Below, one piece after another: positions 53,731 through 62,300 of a stretch of DNA of 64,000 nt. This DNA comes from Nodosilinea sp. FACHB-141. GTDB lineage: Bacteria > Cyanobacteriota > Cyanobacteriia > Phormidesmidales > Phormidesmidaceae. Below the pieces are notes generated by a model that did no database searches, was not told the DNA's origin, and saw only the letters and a program-made list of their open reading frames with translations. The DNA is taken from contig NZ_JACJPP010000018.1 of NCBI RefSeq assembly GCF_014696135.1, forward strand, positions 244,602 to 308,601. Reading direction: 5' to 3'. The position numbers and the translations under genes were made by a program. Numbering within the stretch: the first letter of the stretch is position 1; each line of letters starts with the position of its first letter.

Positions 53731-56643
53731 TTAGGTCGATCTATGGCTAGGCTGCTGAATAAACGCTTCCACCTGGTCAGGGGGCAGCGGCGGCGCGATC
53801 CAGTAGCCCTGAATGGCGTCACAGCCCAACTGCTCTAGTCGGCGGGTTTGAAACTCAGTCTCGACCCCTTCGGCAATCACGGTCATGCCCAATGACTTGG
53901 CAATCTGAATGATGGCTTTGACAATGCTGACATCGTCGTGGTCAACATCAATATTTTCGACAAACGATTGGTCAATCTTCAGGGTATTGATGGGAAAGCG
54001 TTTGAGATAGCTCAGGGATGAATAGCCGGTACCAAAATCATCGATTTTGATATCGACCCCCTGCTTTTGAAGATTCGACAGCGTTGACAGCACGCCCTTC
54101 ACGTTTAGCAACAGCAGGCTCTCGGTCACCTCTAGACCAAAGTTGGTGGCTGGCAACGATGTTCGCTCTAGAATGGCTTTAATCTGCTCAAAAAATTCGG
54201 GCCGCTCAAACTGCGCCGCCGCCACATTCACATTCATCTTCAACCCCTTGACCGTTGGGAACCGCTGACACCAATCGGCCATTTGGCGGCAGGCGGTCTC
54301 GAAGATCCACTGGCTTAGGGGAATAATTAGCCCCGTTTCCTCTGCTAGGGGAATAAATTCACCAGGGGCAATTAGCCCGCGCTGAGGATGCACCCACCGC
54401 ACCAGCGCCTCAAACCCTAGAAGCTGCCGATCGCATAGGCTGACAATAGGCTGATAGTGAAGGATGAAGTCTTGACGCTCTAGAGCCTGACGCAGATGAG
54501 TTTCTAGCTCAAATAGCTCGATCGCGCTAGCGTGCATCGCCGGGCTGAAGATTTCGTAGCCAGAGGATTGCCCCTGGGCCTTGGCTCGATACATGGCGTT
54601 ATCCGCATCGCGCAGCATGTCTTCGCCTCGAATGTAGTTGGGGCTGGCCAGGGTAATGCCCAGGCTGGCAGAGGTAAACACCGTGTGGCCCGTCAGCCTA
54701 AATGGCGCTTTGATATCTCTCTGAATGCGCTCCACCACCTGGATGGCTTCGTTCAAGCTGGTGATTTGCTCTAGCAAAATGACAAACTCATCGCCCCCCA
54801 GACGGGCGACCGTGTCGCTGGCCCTGACGTGGCGTTGCAGAATGTGGGCAATTTGCACCAGCAGCTGATCGCCCACCAGGTGGCCCAGGCTGTCGTTGAT
54901 CACCTTGAAGCGATCTAAATCGATGAACAAAACCGCAAACAGCTGCTCGGGGTGGCGTTTGAACCGCTGCACCGCCTGCTCTAGTCGCTCGGTAAACAGA
55001 GCTCTGTTGGGCAGACCGGTGAGGGCGTCGTGCAGGGCCTGGTGGCGCAGTTCTTCTTCAGCCAATTTGCGATCGCTGATGTCGATAAAGGTCACCACCA
55101 CCTGGGTTAGCTGCTGGGCATCGTCAAAGGTGGGAAATGCATTGACCAAGACCCAGGTGCAGTCTGGGGCCTGGAGGCGACGAATGCCCAGCACGCGGTT
55201 TTGCAAAGGGCGTTGGCTGGCGAGCACCTGCGTCACTGGATAGTGCTCGAGCGTTAACGCCGCGCCGGTTTCATCCACAATCGTCCAGGGGGAATTGTCA
55301 GTCCGCTGGCCCACCATGTCTTCCATCGGCCGCCCCAACAGCTGCACCGCCATCTGGTTGCACATGACGACGGTGGTGTCGGGGGCGTGGACGATCACCC
55401 CGGCGTGGAGATGGTCGACCAGCAGGCGATAGTTGGCCTCGCTGTGGCGCAGTTTTTGCAGGGCGATCTCTAGCGAGTAGGTTTGCTGCTGTAGCGTCTG
55501 GTTGGCGGTGGCCAGGGCCACGGTGCGTTCGTCGACCCGTTGCTCTAAGGTGTCTAGGGTTTGCCGCAGCTGGTTCACCATGTGGTTAAAGGCCTGGGCC
55601 ACTGCCGTAAATTCGTTGTCTCCGGTGAGTTGCAAGGACTGGCTTAGATCTTGCTGGGCAATGCGCTCGGCGGCGATCGCCATCAGCGTTAGGGGGTTGA
55701 TAATTCGTCGCCCCAGCACAACACTGGCCCAAATCGCCAGGGCCAGGGCCGTTAAGGCCGTAGCTAGCAGGGCTACGCTGCTTTGATTGGCGGTGTTGGC
55801 TAGCTCACTGCGGGCTGCAGCGGCGCGGGCGGTCGAGCGATCGCTAACGGTTTGAATAATCTCGTTAATGTCTCGGTTGATATTGGCCGCAATGATGCGG
55901 TTGACCTGCACCTGCTGATCGAGAAACAGCAGGGCGTTGAGGGAGATCCGGTAGGTTTGCATCAGCGCCCGGGCCTCAGGGTCTAACGACTCCAACGGCA
56001 GCTGTTTTAGGGCGGCAGATAGCTGGTCTAGACTCGATTGCAGATCGTCGAGATAGACAGGGTCTTGGGTATTTAGATAGGTCTGCTGCTGAGCCATTAG
56101 CTGCCACACCAGCATGCGCAGAGTCGTGATCTCTGCGCGCTGGCTATCGGGTAGGGTGGCGAGCAAATCCTTTAGCTGTCGGTGAACCTCATGGTTCAGG
56201 CTATCCTCCGCGATGCGGCGAGTGGTGGTTTCAAAGGCCGATTCGTAGTTGTCAAACAGCGAGTCCAGTAGGGCAAATTCTTCGGCCAGTTCGGAGTTTT
56301 GGGCTTCCAATGCCCTCAGGGCGGCTAAGTTCTGGCGGGCCTGGGCCAAATAGTTCTGGTTGGTTTGAACATGCACCTGGGCATTAGCATCGATGTTGCC
56401 CCCCTGCCAGGTATCAAAATAGGCCTCTTCAGCTTGGCGAGCCAGCAAAAAGTTGGTTTTCAGTTCTAGGCTGAGCTCGCGCAGCTGGGCGGCGTTGTCG
56501 AGGGTGGCCTGGCTGCGAGAGCGGAGCCGCTGCAAGCTGCCATAGCCAATGGCAGCGCTGATGCCGTGCAGCAGCAAAATGATGCCAAATCCCAGCATTA
56601 GCTGAGCCCGAATGGTTCTAAACCACCGCAGACGGCCAATCAT
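53731..56643 (-). CDS. Membrane sensor with HAMP, PAS, GGDEF and EAL domains
   Basis: 970 residues. Membrane segments at about 13-34 and 288-309 enclose a helical periplasmic domain of some 250 residues. HAMP (310-365), a coiled coil, PAS (401-520), GGDEF (532-700) and EAL (715-955) follow. The active-site motifs RLGGDEF (616-620) and EALVRW (745-747) are intact, so the protein could both make and break c-di-GMP. Its start overlaps the stop of the solute-binding protein gene by 4 bases (56640-56643), so the two are translated together. It probably senses the bound state of that protein. A decayed receiver gene lies downstream. Confidence 0.93.
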   Translation of the reverse strand: MIGRLRWFRTIRAQLMLGFGIILLLHGISAAIGYGSLQRLRSRSQATLDNAAQLRELSLELKTNFLLARQAEEAYFDTWQGGNIDANAQVHVQTNQNYLAQARQNLAALRALEAQNSELAEEFALLDSLFDNYESAFETTTRRIAEDSLNHEVHRQLKDLLATLPDSQRAEITTLRMLVWQLMAQQQTYLNTQDPVYLDDLQSSLDQLSAALKQLPLESLDPEARALMQTYRISLNALLFLDQQVQVNRIIAANINRDINEIIQTVSDRSTARAAAARSELANTANQSSVALLATALTALALAIWASVVLGRRIINPLTLMAIAAERIAQQDLSQSLQLTGDNEFTAVAQAFNHMVNQLRQTLDTLEQRVDERTVALATANQTLQQQTYSLEIALQKLRHSEANYRLLVDHLHAGVIVHAPDTTVVMCNQMAVQLLGRPMEDMVGQRTDNSPWTIVDETGAALTLEHYPVTQVLASQRPLQNRVLGIRRLQAPDCTWVLVNAFPTFDDAQQLTQVVVTFIDISDRKLAEEELRHQALHDALTGLPNRALFTERLEQAVQRFKRHPEQLFAVLFIDLDRFKVINDSLGHLVGDQLLVQIAHILQRHVRASDTVARLGGDEFVILLEQITSLNEAIQVVERIQRDIKAPFRLTGHTVFTSASLGITLASPNYIRGEDMLRDADNAMYRAKAQGQSSGYEIFSPAMHASAIELFELETHLRQALERQDFILHYQPIVSLCDRQLLGFEALVRWVHPQRGLIAPGEFIPLAEETGLIIPLSQWIFETACRQMADWCQRFPTVKGLKMNVNVAAAQFERPEFFEQIKAILERTSLPATNFGLEVTESLLLLNVKGVLSTLSNLQKQGVDIKIDDFGTGYSSLSYLKRFPINTLKIDQSFVENIDVDHDDVSIVKAIIQIAKSLGMTVIAEGVETEFQTRRLEQLGCDAIQGYWIAPPLPPDQVEAFIQQPSHRST

Positions 56644-58061
56644 GGCGATCCCTCCCTCGCCATCATCTGCCTCACAGCGGCCTGGAGCTGGTCGGCAGCC
56701 AGAGCTGGCTCTACCCCATCGTAGATATCGTGAATGGTGGCCGCGATCGCCAGGGCCACCTGGTTCCAGCGGGGGTGCAGCACTGCTGTCGGGCGCGAGG
56801 TTTGCATAGCGGTTTGCACAGCTAGAGCATAGTCAAAGTTGATCGCCTCGGTGTAGACCGACGGCGTCAACCAGCTCGAAAATCGGGGTGCCCCACCCGT
56901 GGCCACGGCAATTTTGGCTTCCATCTCCGGGCTGGTGGCCCATTGAATAAACAGCCAGGCAGCCTGGGGATGGCTAGACTGCCGAGGAATGCCGAGCCCC
57001 CAAAGCCAGTGGCCGGTCAGGCTCTGCTGGTGAACTCGGGGCAGCACGGTGTAGCCCACCTGACCGGCGATCGCAGAGGTGTCACGCCGCTCAAAGACAG
57101 GCCCAAACAGACTGGCATCGATGTAAAACGCCGCTTTCCCCGCTTGAAAGAGCTGGGTGGCCTCGGGCCAGTTCATCTGTTTGATGTTGGCTGGCCCCGC
57201 CTGCATCAGCTGGGCGTAGGTGGTCAACCCTTCAACAATGCGAGGATCGGTAAGGTTAGGCTGTTGCCAGTCGCCGTCGAACCAGAGGTTAAAGGGTAGC
57301 GGGGTAGGCTCGGCTCCCCAGCCGTTGAGCACAATCCCCGCCACCGTATCGATAATGACGTCCGATTTAACCCCGCGCATCACCGCCCCAATGGCCTGCC
57401 CGCTCTCGTTGATCTGGTTCGCGGCCTGCACCAGCTCAACCATAGTTTGGGGCACCCGACCCGCCAAAAACTGATCTACCAGGCGCTTGTTGTAAAACAA
57501 AATGTACGCCTCAAAGGTGGCGGGAATGCCAAACAGCTGGGGGCTATCGCTATCTGGCGGATACATGGCCGCCAGCCGAAACCCCTCGGGAAAGTCAAAC
57601 AGGTTGTAGTTGGCCGCCGTCAGCTTGGGGTCGTTGAGCAGCGGCGTCAGCGGCAGCAGCAGATCGTCTTCCCAGAGCCGGTAGGCCGTGGAATCCATTG
57701 GTAAGAAGAAGACATCCATCGGCACAGGGTCAGCCCGCAACAAGGCCTCCATCTCCACGAAGTAGGCTGGTTCCGCCACCGTGCGCGGCTTTAGGGTGAT
57801 GCCAGTCAGGGCCTCAAAGTCGGGCAGGTAGGGCAGCAGGCCCGTGGTCCAGGGGTGATCATCCAGCAGCAGCCCGATCTGATCGCCCGCAAACTGCCGC
57901 CAGTCAAAATCCTGGCCCGACTCGATCGCCGCTCCATCGGTAGGAGGTCGAGCCGACGGTCGGCACGTAGTTAAGCTTGCCATCCCCGCCGCCGCTGCCA
58001 GCTGCATAAACCGACGGCGGCGAAGCGCACCTATAGACTGAGCCAATAACTTTGGCATCAC
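56640..58061 (-). CDS. Extracellular solute-binding protein (family 1), likely lipoprotein
   Basis: 473 residues. The N-terminus RRRRFMQLAAAAGMASLTTC has a twin-arginine-like stretch and a lipobox-like end at Cys33. The body is a type 1 sugar-binding fold: LPYLPDFEALTGITLKPRTV, VDVFFLPMDSTAYRLWEDDL-like sequence, GIPATFEAYILFYNKRLVDQ, LFQAGKAAFYIDASLFG and AAWLFIQWATSPEMEAKIA. No permease or ATPase genes are nearby. It is followed by an overlapping GGDEF-EAL sensor, which suggests a sensory rather than a transport role. The ligand is probably a sugar or a polyol. Confidence 0.9.
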   Translation of the reverse strand: MMPKLLAQSIGALRRRRFMQLAAAAGMASLTTCRPSARPPTDGAAIESGQDFDWRQFAGDQIGLLLDDHPWTTGLLPYLPDFEALTGITLKPRTVAEPAYFVEMEALLRADPVPMDVFFLPMDSTAYRLWEDDLLLPLTPLLNDPKLTAANYNLFDFPEGFRLAAMYPPDSDSPQLFGIPATFEAYILFYNKRLVDQFLAGRVPQTMVELVQAANQINESGQAIGAVMRGVKSDVIIDTVAGIVLNGWGAEPTPLPFNLWFDGDWQQPNLTDPRIVEGLTTYAQLMQAGPANIKQMNWPEATQLFQAGKAAFYIDASLFGPVFERRDTSAIAGQVGYTVLPRVHQQSLTGHWLWGLGIPRQSSHPQAAWLFIQWATSPEMEAKIAVATGGAPRFSSWLTPSVYTEAINFDYALAVQTAMQTSRPTAVLHPRWNQVALAIAATIHDIYDGVEPALAADQLQAAVRQMMAREGSP

Positions 58062-58118
58062 GGCAACGATTGTAAGGAACAGGAACCATTCAGAAACGCA
58101 CCGGCTGTTTCCTTAAGC

Positions 58119-58135
58119 ATGCCCCATAGGGGCAT
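58119..58135. repeat. 17-bp palindrome in the divergent intergenic region
   Basis: ATGCCCC and GGGGCAT flank a three-base centre. It lies about 58 bases upstream of the solute-binding protein start on the minus strand. It could be an operator for the SBP/GGDEF-EAL pair. Confidence 0.4.
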
Positions 58136-58205
58136 ATTGCAGAGCCTAGACAAGGGGGTCAGTGAAGGATGGAGTCTGTGGACTTAATCCCCGAGCGGCA
58201 ACATC

Positions 58206-58232
58206 TCCCTAACCTTATGAAAGGTTAAGGGA
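58206..58232 (+). terminator. Strong imperfect hairpin upstream of the methyltransferase gene
   Basis: TCCCTAACCTT and AAGGTTAAGGGA pair with one extra A and enclose an ATGA loop. CCTATTTTCCC follows. It is 86 bases upstream of the methyltransferase ATG, so it may be an attenuator or a terminator remnant at the edge of a transferred segment. Confidence 0.35.
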
Positions 58233-58317
58233 CCTATTTTCCCACAGGGTTTGCCCCAGCCGGTTTAACGTAAGGACTTGATCCCCATCTTTCGTCAATT
58301 TAGCTGAGGCAAAGGAT

Positions 58318-58959
58318 ATGTACTCTGATCCTGTTCAGAAGGAATACGCCCATCTTGCGCCTTGGTACGATCGTCGTTGGTCATTTTATGTTGATGCCAC
58401 AATTCAAGAGACCATGCATCGTTTGGATCTCAATTCTCATGAGCGCATCTTAGATCTGGGTTGTGGAACAGGAACGTTAATTCAGCGCCTTTTGCACTTA
58501 GCTCCAGAAATAGAGATTGTCGGATTAGATCCTTCCGCAGAGATGTTATGTGTAGCCCGACAGAAATTACCGAAGTCAGTTGAGTTGCGAGTCGGTAGTG
58601 CAGATAATATTCCATTTCCAAACGAGAGTTTTGATTGGGTGATTTCAACCAATGCATTTCATTACTTTCGTCATCCTTACCAAGCCATCCAAGACATAAA
58701 GCGAGTCCTAAAGCCTAACGGGCATCTAGTTATTACAGACTGGTGCGACGATTATCTGACGTGTCGTATTTGTGATATTTTTCTACGCCTTTTTAATCGC
58801 GCTTATTCTAGGACCTATGGCACAAGCGAATGCCAGAGAATGCTCCAAAATGAAGGATTAGCTGAGGTTTCAATTGAGAAATACAAAATTGATTGGTTGT
58901 GGGGAATGATGACAGCAACGGCTGTTAAGAAAGCGATCGCGACACAACAACCTAGTTAA
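58318..58959 (+). CDS. Class I SAM-dependent methyltransferase
   Basis: 213 residues. Motif I ILDLGCGTGTLIQRL at about 44-58, motif II IVGLDPSAEML, and ESFDWVISTNAFHYF with RVLKPNGHLVITDW follow the UbiE/type 11 order. The substrate is unknown; RRW and Y residues at the start (HLAPWYDRRWSFYVD) are typical of the group. Its codon use and base content are clearly more AT-rich than the neighbours, which suggests horizontal transfer. AGGCAAAGG lies before the ATG. Confidence 0.88.
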   Translation: MYSDPVQKEYAHLAPWYDRRWSFYVDATIQETMHRLDLNSHERILDLGCGTGTLIQRLLHLAPEIEIVGLDPSAEMLCVARQKLPKSVELRVGSADNIPFPNESFDWVISTNAFHYFRHPYQAIQDIKRVLKPNGHLVITDWCDDYLTCRICDIFLRLFNRAYSRTYGTSECQRMLQNEGLAEVSIEKYKIDWLWGMMTATAVKKAIATQQPS

Positions 58960-59324
58960 AACGGACTGGCCAAGTCGATCGATGTTGCAAAAAGGCTATT
59001 AGCAACTGCTCAATTAAAACGCTATCCCGGTTGATCAACTTTTGTATCAGGATTAGGCAGCTGGTTGGCCAATTTTTTCTGCACCTTCTCCAAGAATGGG
59101 CGATGATACCTTCGGACTCTTTAGCCCCGTAACCTACGCTGCCATAGGTGCGATCGCACTCTCCCCTACCTACACTCCAGAATGCTCTCCGCCAACCCGT
59201 CCAACTGCTGAAGTACACCCTGTGCAAACCTTTTTAAGTTAAACGTCTATCTAAAGGATGATTTATATCCTTGCCAAAGTCGGGTTGAATGGATTTACCG
59301 TTTATGTACACGGCTCCATCCTCC
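58960..59324. other. Intergenic region before the sensor kinase
   Basis: 365 bp. Short frames on the minus strand (about 58952-59227 and 59234-59512) lack coding character and overlap the kinase start, so they are not annotated. One HIP1 site lies near 59152. No terminator or clear promoter was found. Confidence 0.4.
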
Positions 59325-62300
59325 ATGAAACGCAACGCGAGCGGGAAGTTTGTGAACAATTGGGAGCGAGAGACCAAGCATCGAGTCAGCCTATCTTTAA
59401 CCCACACGGCTTGGCGATCGCTTGAGCAAACGGCCAAACAACAGGGAACTTCTCGCTCTGAAGTAATCGAGCAGTTTGCCCGCAGCTTAGAGGCAGAGCA
59501 GGCTATCCGCAATCCTGAAGAAAATGTTCAAGTTGTGCGGCTGCAAAACCAACTACTTGAGCTACAGCAGCAGAACCAGGCGTTAGAGGCACGGTTAGCC
59601 CATACGCCAGGCCCAGTCGAGCGGGCGACAGAGCACAAAGTCGCAGCTATTTTAGAAAGCATCACCGACGCGTTTGTGGCCTTTGACCGCCAGTGGCACT
59701 ACACCTACGTCAACCAGGCAGCGGCCCAAATTCTGCACAAAGCCCCTGAAGATTTGATTGGCAAACAGGTTTGGAACGACGTTTTTCCGGAGCTAGTGGG
59801 TGGGGTGGCCTACGAGGCCATGCACCAGGCGATCGCAGAGCAAGTGCCGGTAGCCTGGGAAGAATACGGCGAGCCGCTGCACCGCTGGCTTGAGGTAAAA
59901 GCCTATCCGTCCGCTGAGGGCATCGCGGTTTACTTTCGAGATGTGACCGATCGCAAGCAGGCCGAGGTAGAACGGGAGCGACTGCTCCGCGATTTGGAAA
60001 CAGAACATGCCCAGTTTGAAGCGGTGCTGCGGCAGATGCCGGCGGGCGTGCTGATTGCTGAGGCCGGTTCTAACAAATTGGTGCTAGCCAATGAGCAGGC
60101 GAAACAAATTTTGGGATGTAGCTACGAGCAGTCCTACGAACTAGAAGCCTATGTACCCATCACTCCCTTCGAAGCGTTTCGCCCCGACGGGCAAAAGTAT
60201 GAGCCTCACGAATTTCCTCTGCCGCGATCGCTGAGAACCGGTGAAGTCGTCACCGATGAGGAGATGGAGCTTCGCCAGGACGATGGTCAACGGACCGTGA
60301 TTACGGTGAATGCCGTCCCAATTTTGGACGGGCAAGGGCAAATTTTGGCGGCCGCTGTAGTTTTTCAAGACATCACCGAACGCCAGCAAACCGAAAAGCT
60401 CCTCAGGCAGCAGGCTGAACATCTCGAAAACCAGCAGAAATGGTTAGAAGCCGTTCTCGATTTGATGCCAACGCCGACCGTTTTTATTGAACCAGAAACT
60501 GCAAAAGTCATTTTTGCTAACCGCATTGCCAATGAGTTAGCCGGGGGTGATTTGCCCAAAAACAAATCCCTGGAGGAGTATGCCAACGCCTACTACTGCA
60601 CCGATGCCCAGGGCGATCGCATTGCCACTGACCAAATGCCCGCCGTGCTCCTTGCCCGTGGGGAGCAGTTACAGAACTACGAGATGAACTGGCATACCCC
60701 CGACGGCATTCGGGCCACCCTCTGCTGGGGAGAAACCTTGCCCGCCATGTATGGGCACGCGGCGATCGGCATTGGCATGTTTCAAGATGTGACTCGCCTC
60801 AAGCAGATTGAGGCGAACCTGCGGCAGGCCGAAGAACGCTTACAGCTGGCCCTCTCATCGGCCCAAATGGTGGCTTGGGATGTGGATCTAGAAACCGATC
60901 AGGTCGTGTGCTCTCCCAACGCCGAAGAAATTTGGGGCATGCAGGTCGGCACCACAGAGGCATTTCGGGCCCTCATTCACCCAGAGGATCGTCCACTGCT
61001 CAGGCAGGCGACTGTAGAGGCCCTGGAGGGAAATCAGGCTTTTGCCCAAGAATATCGCGTGGTCGCCCCCGACGGTGAGGTGCGCTGGCTCAAGGGCCAG
61101 GGACAGATTTATCTCAATGAATCTGGGCAAGCCGTTCGCATGGCCGGGGTTTCGATCAATATTACCGAGCGCAAGCAAATCGAAGCCAACCGCGAGGCCC
61201 TACTCGCAGAATTACAGCGAAAAGAACAGCAGCAGAAATTTTTGATTGAACTGAACGATGCCGCTCGCACTCTGCAAGACCCAGAGGAAATTGTTTGGCA
61301 GGTCGTCAACGCCACCGGCAAGCAATTTAACGTCACGCGCTGTGCCTACGGTGAAATTGATCAGGCCCAAGAACATGTGATCGTCGATCGCGACTACTGC
61401 GACGGCGTCATCAGCGTTGTGGGTAAGCACCACATGGATTCCTTTGGGGCTGAGATCATTGCCGAGCTGAAGCAGGGCAAAACCGTTGTAGTCGACGATG
61501 TCGCTCGCGACCCCCGCACCGCTGGCGTTGGCGAGGCGGCTTTTGCCGCCATTGAAACCCAATCGCTGCTCTGCGTGCCCCTGGTCAAGCGCGGGCGGTT
61601 CGTTGCCCTACTGGTGCTGCACCATGCGGCACCCCGCCCCTGGACGGCAAACGATGTGGCCCTAATGGAGCGCATCGCCGAAAAAACTTGGCTGGCCGTA
61701 GAGCGATCGCGGGCCGAAGCGAGCCTGCGCGAAAGCGAAGCGCGGCTACAGCTCGCCCTCAATATCGGCCGCATGGGCACCTGGGAATGGGACATGCAGA
61801 CCGGCACCATCCGCTGGTCGGCGGGGCATTTCACCATCCTGGGTTACCAGCCCAACGAATGCGAGCCGAGCTACAAAATGTGGGCCAACCGAGTCCATCC
61901 CGACGATCTAGCCTTGACCAGGGCAAAGCTCCAGCAGGCGGTTCGAGATCGCACCGAGTACCACCACGAATATCGACTACGCTGGCCCGATGGTTCCACT
62001 CGCTGGGTCGAGGCTCGGGGGCAGTTTTCCTACGATATTCAAGGCCATCCTAAGCAGTCGATCGGAGCGGTGATCGACATTACCGAGCGAAAGCAAGCAG
62101 AGGAGGCCCTGCATCAGGCGCTGCAGAAGCTCAATTTCCACGTTGAAAACACGCCCATGGCGGTGATCGAGTGGGACCGAGACTTTCGCGTGACTCGGTG
62201 GTCTGCGGGTGCAGAGCGCATCTTGGGTTGGCAGGCCGACGAAATGCTGGGCAAAACGCTAGCCGAGATCCCCCTTGTCTATGAAGACGATCTAGAACCG

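Noticed and set aside
58952..59227. Minus-strand frame of 91 codons after the methyltransferase gene
   Set aside because: It overlaps the end of the methyltransferase gene, has an unusual composition (several Trp and Arg runs), and no recognisable domain.
59234..59512. Minus-strand frame of 92 codons over the kinase start
   Set aside because: It is antisense to the ribbon-helix-helix-like and kinase coding region, which has clear protein features.
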